Assembly: GCF_010975035.1 (NCBI RefSeq)
Contig: NZ_JAAIUV010000008.1
Span: 1 to 64,000, forward strand
DNA from: Neobacillus thermocopriae
Lineage (GTDB): Bacteria; Bacillota; Bacilli; Bacillales; Cytobacillaceae
Direction of reading: 5' to 3'
Length of the DNA: 64,000 nt
Shown: positions 44,152 to 54,430 of the stretch, piece by piece
Position numbering within the stretch: position 1 is the first letter of the stretch
Layout of the letters: each line of letters starts with the position of its first letter
The notes under the pieces: generated by a model
Seen by the model: the letters and a program-made list of their open reading frames with translations, nothing else
What the model was told of the DNA's origin: nothing
Database searches by the model: none
Translations under genes and position numbers: made by a program

Positions 44152-44994
44152 TTATTTCTGTCTTTTAAGACTTTCTGTAATTTCCTTCCCATCTTGCCCC
44201 CATTTAACCGCACGATAAAAAGCATCATGATAAAACGTAAACCAAGCATTTCTTTCTAATGCATAAGGAAGCCATTTTTGCTTGGCGCGTATTGAGTCCA
44301 TCGGATAATCATCATAAGCCATTACCCAAAGGACATTTTGGTGGGCATGTGTCCCCATAAGATCACCAAAATGAATAGCCATTTCTCCCCCATCTTCAAT
44401 AATAATAATTGAATGACCATTACTATGACCGCCAGTATGAATCATTTGAATCGGGCCAAAAGACCATGATTGTTCAAACGGTGTTACCTGTGATTCAACA
44501 GCTTCCCAATTTTCTCTAAAGTATGTAGCTTTGGAGCGGATATTCGGATTTCTCATTTCCTCCCATTCAATGCTGGATGTAACGATTTTCGCATTTGGGA
44601 AAGTAGTTTGAAAAGTTCCATTAACAATCTTTGTTAATCCACCTGCATGATCATTATGCATGTGAGTCATAAGGACATAGTCAATATCATTTGTTGTTAA
44701 ACCTAATTCCTGCAATGAGCCCTCAATATTTGATTCAGCGGTTACACCAAAATTTCGCAACTGTTTTTCAGATAGCTTTCCTTTACCAAGACCAGCTTCA
44801 ATTAAAATGTTTTTATTTCCGGTTTGGACAAGTATGGGATCTGTCGGTAATTCAATTTGATTTTTTTCATTTGCAGGATACTTTTTAGACCATAATGCCT
44901 TGGGAACCACTCCAAACATGGCTCCACCATCCAAATTCGTTACCCCTCCTGATAACCAAGTAAGTGTCACATTGCCAACCTTTAATGTTTCCAT
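44152..44994 (-). CDS. ytnP: metallo-beta-lactamase-fold lactonase YtnP
   Basis: A 280-residue MBL-fold hydrolase. The zinc motif is [14 protein letters not shown] (HxHxDH), with distal histidine in [12 protein letters not shown] and the Asp in [15 protein letters not shown]. subtilis YtnP is a quorum-quenching lactonase that acts on a Streptomyces signal. No signal peptide. Start ATG 44992-44994 after GGGAGGTTG. Substrate here is inferred from family only. Confidence 0.9.
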   Translation of the reverse strand: METLKVGNVTLTWLSGGVTNLDGGAMFGVVPKALWSKKYPANEKNQIELPTDPILVQTGNKNILIEAGLGKGKLSEKQLRNFGVTAESNIEGSLQELGLTTNDIDYVLMTHMHNDHAGGLTKIVNGTFQTTFPNAKIVTSSIEWEEMRNPNIRSKATYFRENWEAVESQVTPFEQSWSFGPIQMIHTGGHSNGHSIIIIEDGGEMAIHFGDLMGTHAHQNVLWVMAYDDYPMDSIRAKQKWLPYALERNAWFTFYHDAFYRAVKWGQDGKEITESLKRQK

Positions 44995-45049
44995 TCTTCA
45001 ACCTCCCATCCTTTTCTTTAGTTTACCATTGAGAGATATTTCTGGAAAA

Positions 45050-45096
45050 CAAAAAGAGAGTGCCCAAAAAATATAACTTTTTAAGAACACTCCCCT
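45050..45096 (-). terminator. possible second terminator after trmB
   Basis: GAGTG / CACTC hairpin with a long AT-rich loop followed by CTTTTTG on the minus strand. Weak stem. Confidence 0.4.
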
Positions 45097-45135
45097 TTTG
45101 TATATTCTTTTAATTCTATTTTATATCAATCTTAT

Positions 45136-45187
45136 CAAAAAGGCTGACCAAGAAAGTCGCTTTTAACAACCTCTTTTTGGGTCAGCT
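45136..45187 (-). terminator. trmB terminator
   Basis: GCTGACC / GGTCAGC stem with a 30-nt loop that contains an inner pairing, followed by TTTTTG. Confidence 0.7.
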
Positions 45188-45197
45188 CACGTAAAAC

Positions 45198-45839
45198 TTA
45201 ATTTTGAAATTTCACTTCACAACGATAAATACGGTTTCCTTTTTCGGAAAATTTCTGCTCATATTCTGTCATGATATTGCCTTCAAAATCACTATTATGC
45301 AGATCAAGGCTAATATATTTCAACAACATTCCATAAGCAGAAAAACTCATTAACGAATATTCAAAAAGTCCCTGATTGTCTGTTTTGAAGTGGATTTCAC
45401 CACCATCAACAAGAATGGACTCGTAAAGTTTAAGAAAATCCTTGTAAGTTAATCTTCTTTTTTCATGACGTTTTTTAGGCCATGGATCGGAGAAATTTAA
45501 ATATACACGTTCTACATCATTCTTTGCAAAATATTTGTCCAAATCAGCTGCATTAACATTTAACAATCTTAAATTTGGCAAATCAGCTTCAATCAAACGA
45601 TCTAAAGCCGTCACTATGACACTGTCGTATAATTCGATTCCAATATAATTAATATGGGGATTGGCTTTTGCCATTTCTGTGATAAACCGTCCCTTACCTG
45701 TCCCAACCTCAATATGAAGTGGTTGATTATTATGAAATACTTCATGCCATTTTCCTTTAAAATTTTCAGGATTAGGGACAATATATTGCGGATAACTTTC
45801 AATTTTTTCTTTGGCCCAAGGTTTATTTCTCAGTCTCAT
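45198..45839 (-). CDS. trmB: tRNA (guanine-46-N7)-methyltransferase TrmB
   Basis: A 213-residue SAM-dependent enzyme that makes m7G46 in t[23 protein letters not shown] binds [14 protein letters not shown] and [20 protein letters not shown] are the TrmB-specific blocks; [13 protein letters not shown] follows. Starts [22 protein letters not shown] is AATAGGAGTG. Single gene in the usual ytnP-trmB-ytzH order. Confidence 0.97.
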   Translation of the reverse strand: MRLRNKPWAKEKIESYPQYIVPNPENFKGKWHEVFHNNQPLHIEVGTGKGRFITEMAKANPHINYIGIELYDSVIVTALDRLIEADLPNLRLLNVNAADLDKYFAKNDVERVYLNFSDPWPKKRHEKRRLTYKDFLKLYESILVDGGEIHFKTDNQGLFEYSLMSFSAYGMLLKYISLDLHNSDFEGNIMTEYEQKFSEKGNRIYRCEVKFQN

Positions 45840-45974
45840 TTTGACACTCCTATTACAATAATTGTTATTAGTATTCGTTAGAATGGATGGTTACATAAAT
45901 GTATAAACAAAAAAAGAATCCACAACCTAACTGTGAATTCCTTTTTAAATTCCAACTTGAAAGGGTGTGCTCTC

Positions 45975-46253
45975 ATGCCGTTAAGTTATAATCACCAAGT
46001 GACATTGCTTAAGGACATATTAAATAATCATCAAACTGATTGCTGTGGAACCGTTGCCGAGTGTGAACAATTGGAACGTCTTGTCAAATCGCTTATGGTT
46101 AATACACAAGTCAGTCAAAATATGAAAAACATTTTGCAGGAGATTTATCAATATAGTCAAACAGGTGCCGGAACGGCGGACTTGGATCAGCATATTATCA
46201 GTCATCAAGGGAACCTGTCACAATGGGTAAATGAAATCGACCAGTTTTCTTAA
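45975..46253 (+). CDS. ytzH: YtzH-like protein
   Basis: A 92-residue soluble protein of the YtzH family, function unknown. It begins MPLSYNHQVTLLKDILNNHQ and is helical with a hydrophobic heptad pattern. Start ATG 45975 has AAAGGGTGTG in front; fourteen in-frame codons precede it without an SD. It ends at 46253 and ytmP ends at 46254 on the other strand, so the two stop codons abut with no terminator between. Confidence 0.8.
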   Translation: MPLSYNHQVTLLKDILNNHQTDCCGTVAECEQLERLVKSLMVNTQVSQNMKNILQEIYQYSQTGAGTADLDQHIISHQGNLSQWVNEIDQFS

Positions 46254-47027
46254 TTACATGATTTCATTTAAAAATGCAATCCACTTATTCATTTCATCCA
46301 ATCGATTTTTATTTTTATGCCATTGAATGGAAGAAAGGGTTTGAAGCGCCACATACCATTTCATTCTTAACTTTAAATGGTCGGTCAGCTTTTCACCATA
46401 CATCATGAGCCATTCTTGCCATTTTTCTTCAGGGATGTACAGATATAGAAGCATTCCCAAGTCAATCGCTGGATCCGCAATCATAGCCCCGTCCCAATCA
46501 ATTAAGTACAACTGGTTGTCTTCTGTCAGCAGCCAGTTGTTATGATTTACATCACCATGGCAAACCACTTTTTCCTCACTATATATATTCTTCACTTCTT
46601 TTTTTAAAAAATGGATTGTTTTCTGAACTTCCGGTAGGTTGAGCAATTCCTCATCTAATTCGTTTAATACCGTTTGAAAAATCGTTTCAGGGTCCAACGG
46701 TGATTTTTCCAGCCTACTCAACATTCCCACCATAGGTTCTGAACGGTGAATTTTTTTTAAAAGTTTAGCAACCTGCTCTTTGTTCATTTCAGACGGTTTT
46801 AGTTCCCGGCCTTCAAGCCATTGCTGCGCGGTAATCACATCGCCGTTTTCCAACCGTTTCGTCCAAACAAGCTTTGGGACGATGCCCTCAGCCGAAAGCA
46901 CCGCAAGAAACGGCGAAGAATTCCGCTTTAAAAAAAGCCTTTGGTCTTCATATCGTGCATAAAAGGCTTCTCCTGTGGCGCCTCCAGCAGGGATAATTTC
47001 CCATTCTTGTCCTAATATATGTTCCAA
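46254..47027 (-). CDS. ytmP: APH/choline-kinase-family phosphotransferase YtmP
   Basis: A 257-residue kinase-fold protein. The catalytic loop is VVCHGDVNHNNWLL (HGDxxxxN) and the metal site LIDWDGAMIADPAIDLGMLL. N-terminal lobe reads GQEWEIIPAGGATGEAFYAR. Substrate is unknown, with choline or thiamine-like possible. Start is TTG 47025-47027 after GAAGGTGAACA. Same gene order as in B. subtilis. Confidence 0.88.
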   Translation of the reverse strand: MEHILGQEWEIIPAGGATGEAFYARYEDQRLFLKRNSSPFLAVLSAEGIVPKLVWTKRLENGDVITAQQWLEGRELKPSEMNKEQVAKLLKKIHRSEPMVGMLSRLEKSPLDPETIFQTVLNELDEELLNLPEVQKTIHFLKKEVKNIYSEEKVVCHGDVNHNNWLLTEDNQLYLIDWDGAMIADPAIDLGMLLYLYIPEEKWQEWLMMYGEKLTDHLKLRMKWYVALQTLSSIQWHKNKNRLDEMNKWIAFLNEIM

Positions 47028-47133
47028 AACTGTTCACCTTCAACTTATGCCGTTCTAATGGTGCCTATTATGAGGGCCCATTCATATTTGAAGTAAAACC
47101 TTAATAGAGAAGGTTTTACAAATGATTTGTAAA

Positions 47134-47169
47134 CAAAAAAAAGCTATTGAAACTTTTTCTACAATAGCC
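47134..47169 (-). terminator. amyX operon terminator
   Basis: GCTATTG / CAATAGC with a 12-nt loop followed by eight T on the minus strand. Confidence 0.88.
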
Positions 47170-47223
47170 ATCTTTATAAATTTTATCTCGGGTAGACATT
47201 TTTCGTCAAGTAATCTTCAACAA

Positions 47224-49359
47224 CTATTTTTTTAATAATACATTTAAAGATATAGGCTCCATTTGTATCCCGCCACCTTGAATCATTCTCGTAGGAACGG
47301 TTGATGCTTGATCTGAATCAGCTAACACTAACCATTCTCCCTTTGGGATTGAAATATAATGGTGGTTGGCCGTGGGATTTATTAATAAGATTATTTCCTC
47401 CTGTTCCCCGAGATATAGGGCTCCCAATAGGGGTTCCACTAAAGGTAATTGGCGGATTTTATTATGGATTTCCACTGCCTTCCTCATTCGAAAGCAAGAA
47501 TAAGCCTTTCGGATTTGTATCAATCCTTTAATATAGTCCACATTTCCTTTATATTTACTTTTTCGATCCCAGTCAAGCTGGTTTATGGAATCTGGTGATT
47601 GGTAGCTATTGCTATCTCCTTTTTTTGTTCTAAAAAATTCCTGACCGCTGTGAAGAAATGGGATTCCCTGAGACAGCAAGACGATACCAGTAGCAAGCCG
47701 GTGAATTTTCATGCGAATCTCTTCGTCCACATTTGGAAGACAAGCCTCAATTTTATCCCATAAAGTATGATTATCATGACACTCAATATAATTCACAGAT
47801 TGAAAGGGTTCATTAAACATTCTTTTGAATCGTTTGTGAAAACCGACACTGCCCATTATAGACTCGAGAGCTACTTCGAAATAATGTTTATTCCCAAAGG
47901 CATAGCCCTTATCGTGCAAATTAAAAGTACTACCCTTAATAGAATCTCGAAATTGATCATTGAATTGACCAATGGAAGGAAGTTTCGCTTGATTTGCGAG
48001 ATTCGCTTTTTTTTGTAAAGGAAGCGGAGTATTCAAGTTCCAACCTTCTCCAATAATTAGGATATCATTACCTAGTCGATCACAAACTTTGCGGACTTCA
48101 TTCATCGTTTCTACATCTAAAATTCCCATTAGATCAAAACGGAACCCGTCAACATGGTATTCCCTTAGCCAAAACTCAACCGAGTCCACAATAAATTTCC
48201 TCACCATCCTCCTCTCTGAAGCAATATCATTTCCTACTCCTGTACCATTTGATGGTAAACCCATCTCATTATGACGAAAATAATAGCCAGGGAGTATTTT
48301 TTCAAAAGAAGATTCCTCACGAATATAGACATGGTTATAAACTACATCCATGATAACCCGAAGCCCAGCTTTGTGAATCTGATGAATCATTTCTTTTAAT
48401 TCAAGAATACGAGCATACGGATCGGAGGGATCAGTTGAATAACTGCCTTCAGGTGCATTAAAGTGAATGGGGTTATATCCCCAATTGTATTTACTTAGAG
48501 GGTTTAGTTCATCCACACCGGCAAAATCATTAAACGGAAGGAATTCAATATGGGTCACCCCCAAATCCTTTACATAAGATAACCCAGTAAGTTCTCCATT
48601 TGCCGATCTTGTACCACGTTCTGCAACACCTAAATAAAGACCTTTATGTCTAACACCGCTATTTGGATGAATAGTAAAATCTCGAATATGTGTTTCATAA
48701 ATAATAGCATCAACTGGATTTTCTATGGGAGGAAGAACAGGCTTTTCTCTTCGTGTTTTATTAAGATCTACAATCACTCCCATATCTCCATTGGCAGATA
48801 CCGCTTTCACATACGGATCCACCACTTCGCGCCACTCCTGATTTACTTGAACAAGATAACTATAATGATAGTACTCCAAATTTTTCCGAACAGCTACAGA
48901 CCATATCCCCACCTCTTCACGCTTCATCTTGATAATCTCGGAATATTTCGTCTTTGGATGCCGCAGTTTCAGTTTCACTTGAGTGGCTGTGGGGGCCCAA
49001 AGCTTAAAACCTGATTCAATGGGCGAATAAATAACACCTAGGTCATTTCCTTCATAATAAAATTTTTTATCAAATTCCTCCGTTCTAATGACAGCTCCAA
49101 TTTGAAGGTCAGTTTGTCCTCCATGTTCATCTAACACCCAATATTGCGTACCAAAACAAAATTCTTCGTTCAACTTACAAGTATATTTTTGATAGTTTTC
49201 AATTTGAACCTGATTTACAATGGTTAATGGACTCTTCAAACTTCCCTGTGTGATGGTAAACGAGGATGACAATCCATGATGATAGGTCAGGGGCATTAAT
49301 ATTGTAATAGTAGCCATCTCATCCAAATAGGCGAAAAACAACCTTTCAGTGGATATCAT
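47224..49359 (-). CDS. amyX: type I pullulanase AmyX
   Basis: Debranches alpha-1,6 links of pullulan and limit dextrins. The 711-residue protein lacks a signal peptide and so acts in the cytoplasm. CBM48-like N-terminal region, then a GH13_14 barrel. Signature YNWGYNPIHFNAPEGSYSTD, VIMDVVYNHVY (region I), DGFRFDLMGILDVETMNEV (nucleophile Asp), IIGEGWNL (acid/base Glu) and NYIECHDNHTLWDKIE (region IV). Its start overlaps the ytlR end by 14 bp. Last gene of ytlP-ytlR-amyX. Confidence 0.95.
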   Translation of the reverse strand: MISTERLFFAYLDEMATITILMPLTYHHGLSSSFTITQGSLKSPLTIVNQVQIENYQKYTCKLNEEFCFGTQYWVLDEHGGQTDLQIGAVIRTEEFDKKFYYEGNDLGVIYSPIESGFKLWAPTATQVKLKLRHPKTKYSEIIKMKREEVGIWSVAVRKNLEYYHYSYLVQVNQEWREVVDPYVKAVSANGDMGVIVDLNKTRREKPVLPPIENPVDAIIYETHIRDFTIHPNSGVRHKGLYLGVAERGTRSANGELTGLSYVKDLGVTHIEFLPFNDFAGVDELNPLSKYNWGYNPIHFNAPEGSYSTDPSDPYARILELKEMIHQIHKAGLRVIMDVVYNHVYIREESSFEKILPGYYFRHNEMGLPSNGTGVGNDIASERRMVRKFIVDSVEFWLREYHVDGFRFDLMGILDVETMNEVRKVCDRLGNDILIIGEGWNLNTPLPLQKKANLANQAKLPSIGQFNDQFRDSIKGSTFNLHDKGYAFGNKHYFEVALESIMGSVGFHKRFKRMFNEPFQSVNYIECHDNHTLWDKIEACLPNVDEEIRMKIHRLATGIVLLSQGIPFLHSGQEFFRTKKGDSNSYQSPDSINQLDWDRKSKYKGNVDYIKGLIQIRKAYSCFRMRKAVEIHNKIRQLPLVEPLLGALYLGEQEEIILLINPTANHHYISIPKGEWLVLADSDQASTVPTRMIQGGGIQMEPISLNVLLKK

Positions 49360-50329
49360 ACGTGTCCCTCGCTTTCCAGTCTGCTTCTTCTTTTGGTTGC
49401 CTTCTCGTTAATATCTGTATCCCTTTGCATTGAATATCAACATGTAAAGGTGTGTAGCCAATAAATTCTCCATCTCCATGAACAAACATGGTCGATCTGG
49501 ATTGGATCGTGATGGTTTTTCCTCTAAAGGTTTTCACTTCCTTAAAGTGTATATGCTTCCCCCAAAAAACGGTCATAAAAACTAGTAGCAGCTTTAATCG
49601 TGATAACTGATAAACAACAGTAATATCCAACAGACCATCATCTGGTGCTGCATCTGGAGCAATCTTCATGCCACCGCCATAATAAGGTTGATTTGAAACG
49701 GTAACAAACCAAGTTTGTTTAAAGGTAGACTTAGTACCATCTATCATTAAATCGATCGTATTAGTTTTATACAGAAATAATTCTTTTAGTAAAAAGTATA
49801 CATAAACCAAGCGTCCAAATCCTAGTTTATTAAGTATGGATTTAACTTTTGAATGATTGACCTTATAAGCAACGAGCACATCAAATCCCGCACCCATATT
49901 ATTTATAAAATAATGCTCAGTACCATCCTGAAACATTATTTTACCTATATCGATAAAAGCAGGCCTATCTTTTCTTAACCGAAGGAGTACTTTTAAAGCG
50001 TCTAATGGATCTTGTGGTATTTGAAACTCCCGCGAAAAATCATTTCCAGAACCCCCAGGGATTAATCCTATCTTTATATTTTTATGATTTTTAATCCCAT
50101 TCAATACTTCATGCAGTGTTCCATCCCCGCCAACTGCAATGATAAGCTTTGGATGATCATGAATGACAGCAATTTGACTAGCTATTTTTGTTGCATGGCC
50201 CCGATATTCTGTAAAAAATGCGTGAAAGTGTATATTCTCTTGTATTAGAGTTTGTTCTATTTTTTTCCATATGTTCAAACACCGTCCGTTTCCTGCACTA
50301 GGATTGATAATAAAGTATATTTCCTGCAT
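49346..50329 (-). CDS. ytlR: diacylglycerol kinase-like lipid kinase YtlR
   Basis: A 327-residue DAGK-catalytic family protein. AVGGDGTLHEVLNGIKNHKN holds the GGDGT nucleotide motif, GLIPGGSGNDFSREFQIPQD the second, and APDAAPDDGLLDITVV the C-terminal signature. It phosphorylates an unspecified lipid (diacylglycerol or sphingosine-like). I start at ATG 50327-50329 (MQEIYFIINPSAG) because AAGGTTGA precedes it. The alternative is the ATG at 50342-50344, overlapping the ytlP stop by 4 bp. Confidence 0.87.
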   Translation of the reverse strand: MQEIYFIINPSAGNGRCLNIWKKIEQTLIQENIHFHAFFTEYRGHATKIASQIAVIHDHPKLIIAVGGDGTLHEVLNGIKNHKNIKIGLIPGGSGNDFSREFQIPQDPLDALKVLLRLRKDRPAFIDIGKIMFQDGTEHYFINNMGAGFDVLVAYKVNHSKVKSILNKLGFGRLVYVYFLLKELFLYKTNTIDLMIDGTKSTFKQTWFVTVSNQPYYGGGMKIAPDAAPDDGLLDITVVYQLSRLKLLLVFMTVFWGKHIHFKEVKTFRGKTITIQSRSTMFVHGDGEFIGYTPLHVDIQCKGIQILTRRQPKEEADWKARDTYDIH

Positions 50330-50340
50330 AAAATCAACCT

Positions 50341-50913
50341 TCATTCCGTTTTTAATGGAAACGCTTGAATAACTTCATATTTAGGCGTTTGATGGAGGTG
50401 TGTTTGGTATAACACCACTTCTTCAGCCTGAAATGGTAATGGCTCCGGTTGCAGTTTTCCCCAGATTTCAAGCAAATCTTTCTGGAACGGCATTTCCTTT
50501 CTCCATTTTCTTGCTAATGTTATGTGCGGGCGGAATGGGCGAGTTTCCAATTGAAATCCTGCCTTTTCACATGCTTCATACACTTTCTTTCTAATTACTA
50601 TAAGCTCCTTACTCTCCTCCGTATCTGCCCAAAAAATACGGGGGGCTGCTTCCATTCCAAAAATTCCTAACTGATTAATTTTTAATGGAAAGGCAGTTTG
50701 TCCTTGTAAAGCCGCCATTACATTGGATATGGCTCTTTTTAGTTTCTCTTCAGGAGCCGCACCCAAGAAAGCCAAAGTAATATGCAAATCCTGATAATGT
50801 ACCCACCGGCTGAAGGGAAGTTCAGCCTTTAATTTTTCCATATGATCTTTTATCTTTAATTTCGTTTCTTCAGGTATTTTTAGAGCGAAGAAAAAATGTG
50901 TCCTATGTTCCAT
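50341..50913 (-). CDS. thpR: RNA 2',3'-cyclic phosphodiesterase (LigT/ThpR family, YtlP)
   Basis: A 190-residue 2H phosphoesterase. The two HxTx motifs are DLHITLAFLGA and RPHITLARKW, both intact. Hydrolyses 2',3'-cyclic phosphates on RNA ends; earlier named 2'-5' RNA ligase. Starts MEHRTHFFFALKIPEETKLK, after AAAGGATGGATAAG. First gene of the ytlP-ytlR-amyX run; functional link to the others is not obvious. Confidence 0.9.
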   Translation of the reverse strand: MEHRTHFFFALKIPEETKLKIKDHMEKLKAELPFSRWVHYQDLHITLAFLGAAPEEKLKRAISNVMAALQGQTAFPLKINQLGIFGMEAAPRIFWADTEESKELIVIRKKVYEACEKAGFQLETRPFRPHITLARKWRKEMPFQKDLLEIWGKLQPEPLPFQAEEVVLYQTHLHQTPKYEVIQAFPLKTE

Positions 50914-51047
50914 TCTTATCCATCCTTTTCTCAATTTTATTCTATTTTCGCCTAATTGTATCTAGTTTCAGACGAAGAATATTTTTACTTTGTTTAAAAA
51001 TTTTTTTATCATAATAATTAACTAGGAAAGAAAGGACTGTGCCAAAC

Positions 51048-51980
51048 ATGAAAGTCGTCAACAATATGGCTGATTTAATCGGAGATACTCCTTTAGTAAA
51101 GTTAAATCGGATGGCTCCTCGAGATGGAGCTTCTGTTTATTTAAAGCTTGAATTTTTTAATCCAAGCAAAAGTGTAAAAGACCGTGCCGCCTTTAATATG
51201 ATTTTGGAAGCAGAAAAGAAAGGGCTATTGAAGAAAGGTTCAACAATTATTGAACCAACCAGTGGCAATACGGGCATCGGCCTAGCAATGAATGCAGCAG
51301 CTCGAGGGTATAAGGCAATTATTGTGATGCCTGATACAATGACTCAGGAACGGATTAATATATTGAAAGCATATGGTGCGGAAGTAGTGTTGACACCAGG
51401 TGATCAAAAAATGCCCGGTGCCATTAGGAAGGCAGAAGAATTAGCCAAAGAAATTCCAAATAGTTTTATTCCGATGCAATTTGAAAACCAAGCCAATCCG
51501 AATGCACACCGTCATACAACTGCCATTGAAATTATAGAAGCGATGAAAGAAATCGGAAAACCTTTAGCTGCTTTTGTAGCAACGGCCGGTACCGGCGGGA
51601 CTATTACCGGAACAGGCGAAAAATTAAAAGAACATTTTGAAGGATTAACCGTCCATGTCGTTGAGCCAAAAGGTTCACCTGTATTGTCTGGCGGTAAACC
51701 CGGAAAACATAAACTTGTTGGAACAAGCCCTGGCTTTATTCCAAAAATCTTAAATCAAAATATTTATGATGAGATTTTCCAAATTTCTGATGAGGATGCC
51801 TATGATATTTCCCGGAAATTAGCAAAAGAGGAAGGGATTCTTGTCGGTCCTTCATCGGGTGCTGCCTGCTATGCTGCACTTCAAGTGGCTAAAAGACTGA
51901 CCCCGGACGAGGTCGTTGTTTGCATCGCTTGCGACACCGGTGAAAGATATCTTTCTAGTGACTTATTTCAGTTTGAATAG
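51048..51980 (+). CDS. ytkP: cysteine synthase family protein (YtkP)
   Basis: A 310-residue PLP enzyme of the CysK class: O-acetylserine plus sulfide to cysteine. PLP lysine in EFFNPSKSVKDRAAFNMI, the Asn loop in IIEPTSGNTGIGLAMNA, and the phosphate loop ATAGTGGTITGTGEKLKEHF. KLVGTSPGFIPKIL is typical. Start ATG 51048 (MKVVNNMADL). SD AAAGGA is 11 nt upstream; a GTG three codons earlier is too close to it. No nearby cysE, so it may be a secondary cysteine synthase or related lyase. Confidence 0.9.
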   Translation: MKVVNNMADLIGDTPLVKLNRMAPRDGASVYLKLEFFNPSKSVKDRAAFNMILEAEKKGLLKKGSTIIEPTSGNTGIGLAMNAAARGYKAIIVMPDTMTQERINILKAYGAEVVLTPGDQKMPGAIRKAEELAKEIPNSFIPMQFENQANPNAHRHTTAIEIIEAMKEIGKPLAAFVATAGTGGTITGTGEKLKEHFEGLTVHVVEPKGSPVLSGGKPGKHKLVGTSPGFIPKILNQNIYDEIFQISDEDAYDISRKLAKEEGILVGPSSGAACYAALQVAKRLTPDEVVVCIACDTGERYLSSDLFQFE

Positions 51981-52097
51981 AAATTTGCTAACCGCATTCC
52001 TATCGGATGAGTAGTATTTCTGAGAAGTACGGGGCCAAAATACTTGTTATCTTCCAATTACGAGGTTCTTAGATCACATTTTTATCGCAAATGATAT

Positions 52098-52128
52098 AAA
52101 GACGTGGATCACTTCCACGTCTTTTTTC
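52098..52128. terminator. bidirectional terminator ytkP / dat
   Basis: AAGACGTGG / CCACGTCTTTTTTC perfect 9-bp stem, 6-nt loop. Confidence 0.9.
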
Positions 52129-52133
52129 TAATT

Positions 52134-52988
52134 TTATAAGGCTCCACATTGCTTTTCGATTTCGTTGACAAACAATTCCTGTATTTTTCTTGTTATTGGT
52201 CCTGGCTCGCCATTCCCAACTACCTTTCCTTCCACTTCAATAATTGGCATGACTTCTGCCACTGTACTAGATAAAAACACCTCATCGGCCTCTGCCAATT
52301 CTTTAAGTGTAAAGGCCCGTTCATTAACTGGAATACCACTTGCAGAACAAAGTCCAAGAATCACATCTTTTGTGATCCCTTTTAGAATCATATGATTGGA
52401 TTCATGTGTAATTACTATCCCATTTTTCACCATAAAAATATTGGATGAACTGCCTTCAGTAACATTCTGGCCCCTGTGCTGAATCGCTTCAAAACAGCCA
52501 TGCTCTACCGCTTTTTGCTTAGCTAAAATATTGCCAAGTAAATTCAAGCTCTTAATATCGCAGCGCAACCAGCGGATATCTTCGGTCAGAATGGTCTTCA
52601 CGCCGGTTTGTAGCTCGTCCTTTGGTCTTGGCATCTCCCTTGTATAGGCAACTAAGGTTGGTTCAACATTCTCTTCCGGAAAAGCATGATTTCTGGGTGC
52701 CACCCCTCTTGTAATTTGCATATAAATAATGCCAAGACGGAGGTTATTTTTTTCAACAAGCTCCAAAAGTAGGCTTTTTAATTGATCCATAGTATAAGGG
52801 AGTGACACGCCTATACTTTTTGTGCTTCTCTCGAAACGCTCCAAATGCTCTTGTAGTGTGAACATTTTTCCGTTATAAACTCGAATTACTTCATAAACCC
52901 CATCACCAAATTGATAACCGCGGTCCTCAATATCCATCTTGGCCTGATTTCGTTCTATCAATTTTCCATTTAAGATGGCAAATGTCAT
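52134..52988 (-). CDS. dat: D-amino-acid aminotransferase
   Basis: Class IV PLP aminotransferase, 284 residues, which makes D-glutamate from D-alanine for peptidoglycan. MTFAILNGKLIERNQAKMDI, EDRGYQFGDGVYEVIRVYNG (family signature), IRWLRCDIKSLNLLGNILAK (PLP lysine in IKSL), and VTEGSSSNIFMVKNGIVITH. Starts at ATG 52986-52988 with AAAGGGGATGGG. It sits 26 bp after pepV, probably an operon. Confidence 0.95.
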   Translation of the reverse strand: MTFAILNGKLIERNQAKMDIEDRGYQFGDGVYEVIRVYNGKMFTLQEHLERFERSTKSIGVSLPYTMDQLKSLLLELVEKNNLRLGIIYMQITRGVAPRNHAFPEENVEPTLVAYTREMPRPKDELQTGVKTILTEDIRWLRCDIKSLNLLGNILAKQKAVEHGCFEAIQHRGQNVTEGSSSNIFMVKNGIVITHESNHMILKGITKDVILGLCSASGIPVNERAFTLKELAEADEVFLSSTVAEVMPIIEVEGKVVGNGEPGPITRKIQELFVNEIEKQCGAL

Positions 52989-53014
52989 TTTCTCCCATCC
53001 CCTTTTAATGTCAT

Positions 53015-54430
53015 TTATTGAGCTAACTCATAAATAGCTTGAGCATAGATGGCCGTTGCTTTTAATAAATCTTCAATGAACATATATTCATCTTTTTGAT
53101 GGGCAATATCCGGACGACCAGGGAATAGCGGTCCAAATGCCACACCAGATTTAAGTGACCGTGCATAGGTACCTCCACCAATTGCAATCAATTCTGCTTT
53201 CTCACCTGTTTGTTCTTCATACACTTTTTTCAATGTTTGAATGAGAAATTCTTTTTCATCTACATGGTGAGGTTTCGAATCAGAAAAATGATCAATGTAA
53301 AATCCTTCTGTCTCTAAAAGCGCATCCAACTTTGCCTTTGTTTGATCCATATTGTTTGTTACCGGATAACGACAAGTCATTCCAATTCGGCCACCAGCTT
53401 CAGGTGTGTAAGAAAATTTTCCAGGATTGATTGTTAAGTCACCAGAAATATCATCAGAGTACGCTACTCCTAGGTTTACTCCCCTAGAGTCATCGTAAAA
53501 GTATCGAGAAACAAATTGAAAATAATGTGCTGCTTTTTTATCTAATGGTTGGTCTGCAAGAAATTTAGCCAGATAAAGACCAGCGTTCCTTCCATTTCTT
53601 GGCTCCATCCCATGTGCAGATACTCCGATCACTTCTAACGTTATTTGTTCGTCATTTTTAAAATAACTATATTCAAGTTCCTTCTGTTGCATGAACGTGA
53701 TGAACTGTTTGATGACGTCCTCTTCATTATCCTCTACCATGATAATAGCACGTGCATAATCTGGAACCATATTGTATCTCTTTCCGGAAACAAAGCTTAC
53801 GACCTTCACACTTGCATCAGATAAATCTTGCTCCATTTCCTTCTGGACCATATCCATATCGGCAATCCCTTTTTCCGCATTAATAATCGGGAAATCCGCA
53901 TCCGGTGCAAAACCTAATGATGGCATTTCTTCATGTTTGAAATAAGTATCCACACAGCGCCAACCACTTTCCTCATCAGTGCCAATAATCATTCGAACCC
54001 GTTTATTTAACGGCAGCCCCAGCTCCTTGACAATTTTCATTGCATAATAGGCTGCCATTGTCGGCCCCTTATCATCCAATGCGCCGCGAGCAAATATTTT
54101 TCCATCTCGGATTTCAGCAGCATATGGGTCACTAGACCAGCCATCCCCTTCTGGTACTACGTCTACGTGACAAAGTATGCCAAGTAATTCTTCCCCCTCA
54201 CCAAACTCGAGATGACCGGCTACGTTTTCTACATTTTTGGGCAAAAATCCATCTCTTTCCCCAAGCTGTAGCATATAATCCAAAGCCTCTTTTACTCCTT
54301 TACCAAGTGGGGCATCTTCTGTAGCATTTTCTTCATCCAGTACACTTTTAATATGTAACAATTCCTGAGTGTCCTTGATGAGTGCCTCCTTACGCTTTAA
54401 TACTTCCTGCATCCAATCAATTTTTTTCAA
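53015..54430 (-). CDS. pepV: dipeptidase PepV
   Basis: M20-family dizinc dipeptidase, 471 residues. LGILCHVDVVPEGDGWSSDP (first His/Asp), RGALDDKGPTMAAYYAMKIV (bridging Asp), IIGTDEESGWRCVDTYF (catalytic Glu) and FAPDADFPIINAEKG. Cleaves dipeptides for amino-acid supply. Best start is TTG 54428-54430 (MKKIDWMQEVL) after AGGAGG at 9 nt; ATG 54436 is only 3 nt from the SD. Confidence 0.93.
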   Translation of the reverse strand: MKKIDWMQEVLKRKEALIKDTQELLHIKSVLDEENATEDAPLGKGVKEALDYMLQLGERDGFLPKNVENVAGHLEFGEGEELLGILCHVDVVPEGDGWSSDPYAAEIRDGKIFARGALDDKGPTMAAYYAMKIVKELGLPLNKRVRMIIGTDEESGWRCVDTYFKHEEMPSLGFAPDADFPIINAEKGIADMDMVQKEMEQDLSDASVKVVSFVSGKRYNMVPDYARAIIMVEDNEEDVIKQFITFMQQKELEYSYFKNDEQITLEVIGVSAHGMEPRNGRNAGLYLAKFLADQPLDKKAAHYFQFVSRYFYDDSRGVNLGVAYSDDISGDLTINPGKFSYTPEAGGRIGMTCRYPVTNNMDQTKAKLDALLETEGFYIDHFSDSKPHHVDEKEFLIQTLKKVYEEQTGEKAELIAIGGGTYARSLKSGVAFGPLFPGRPDIAHQKDEYMFIEDLLKATAIYAQAIYELAQ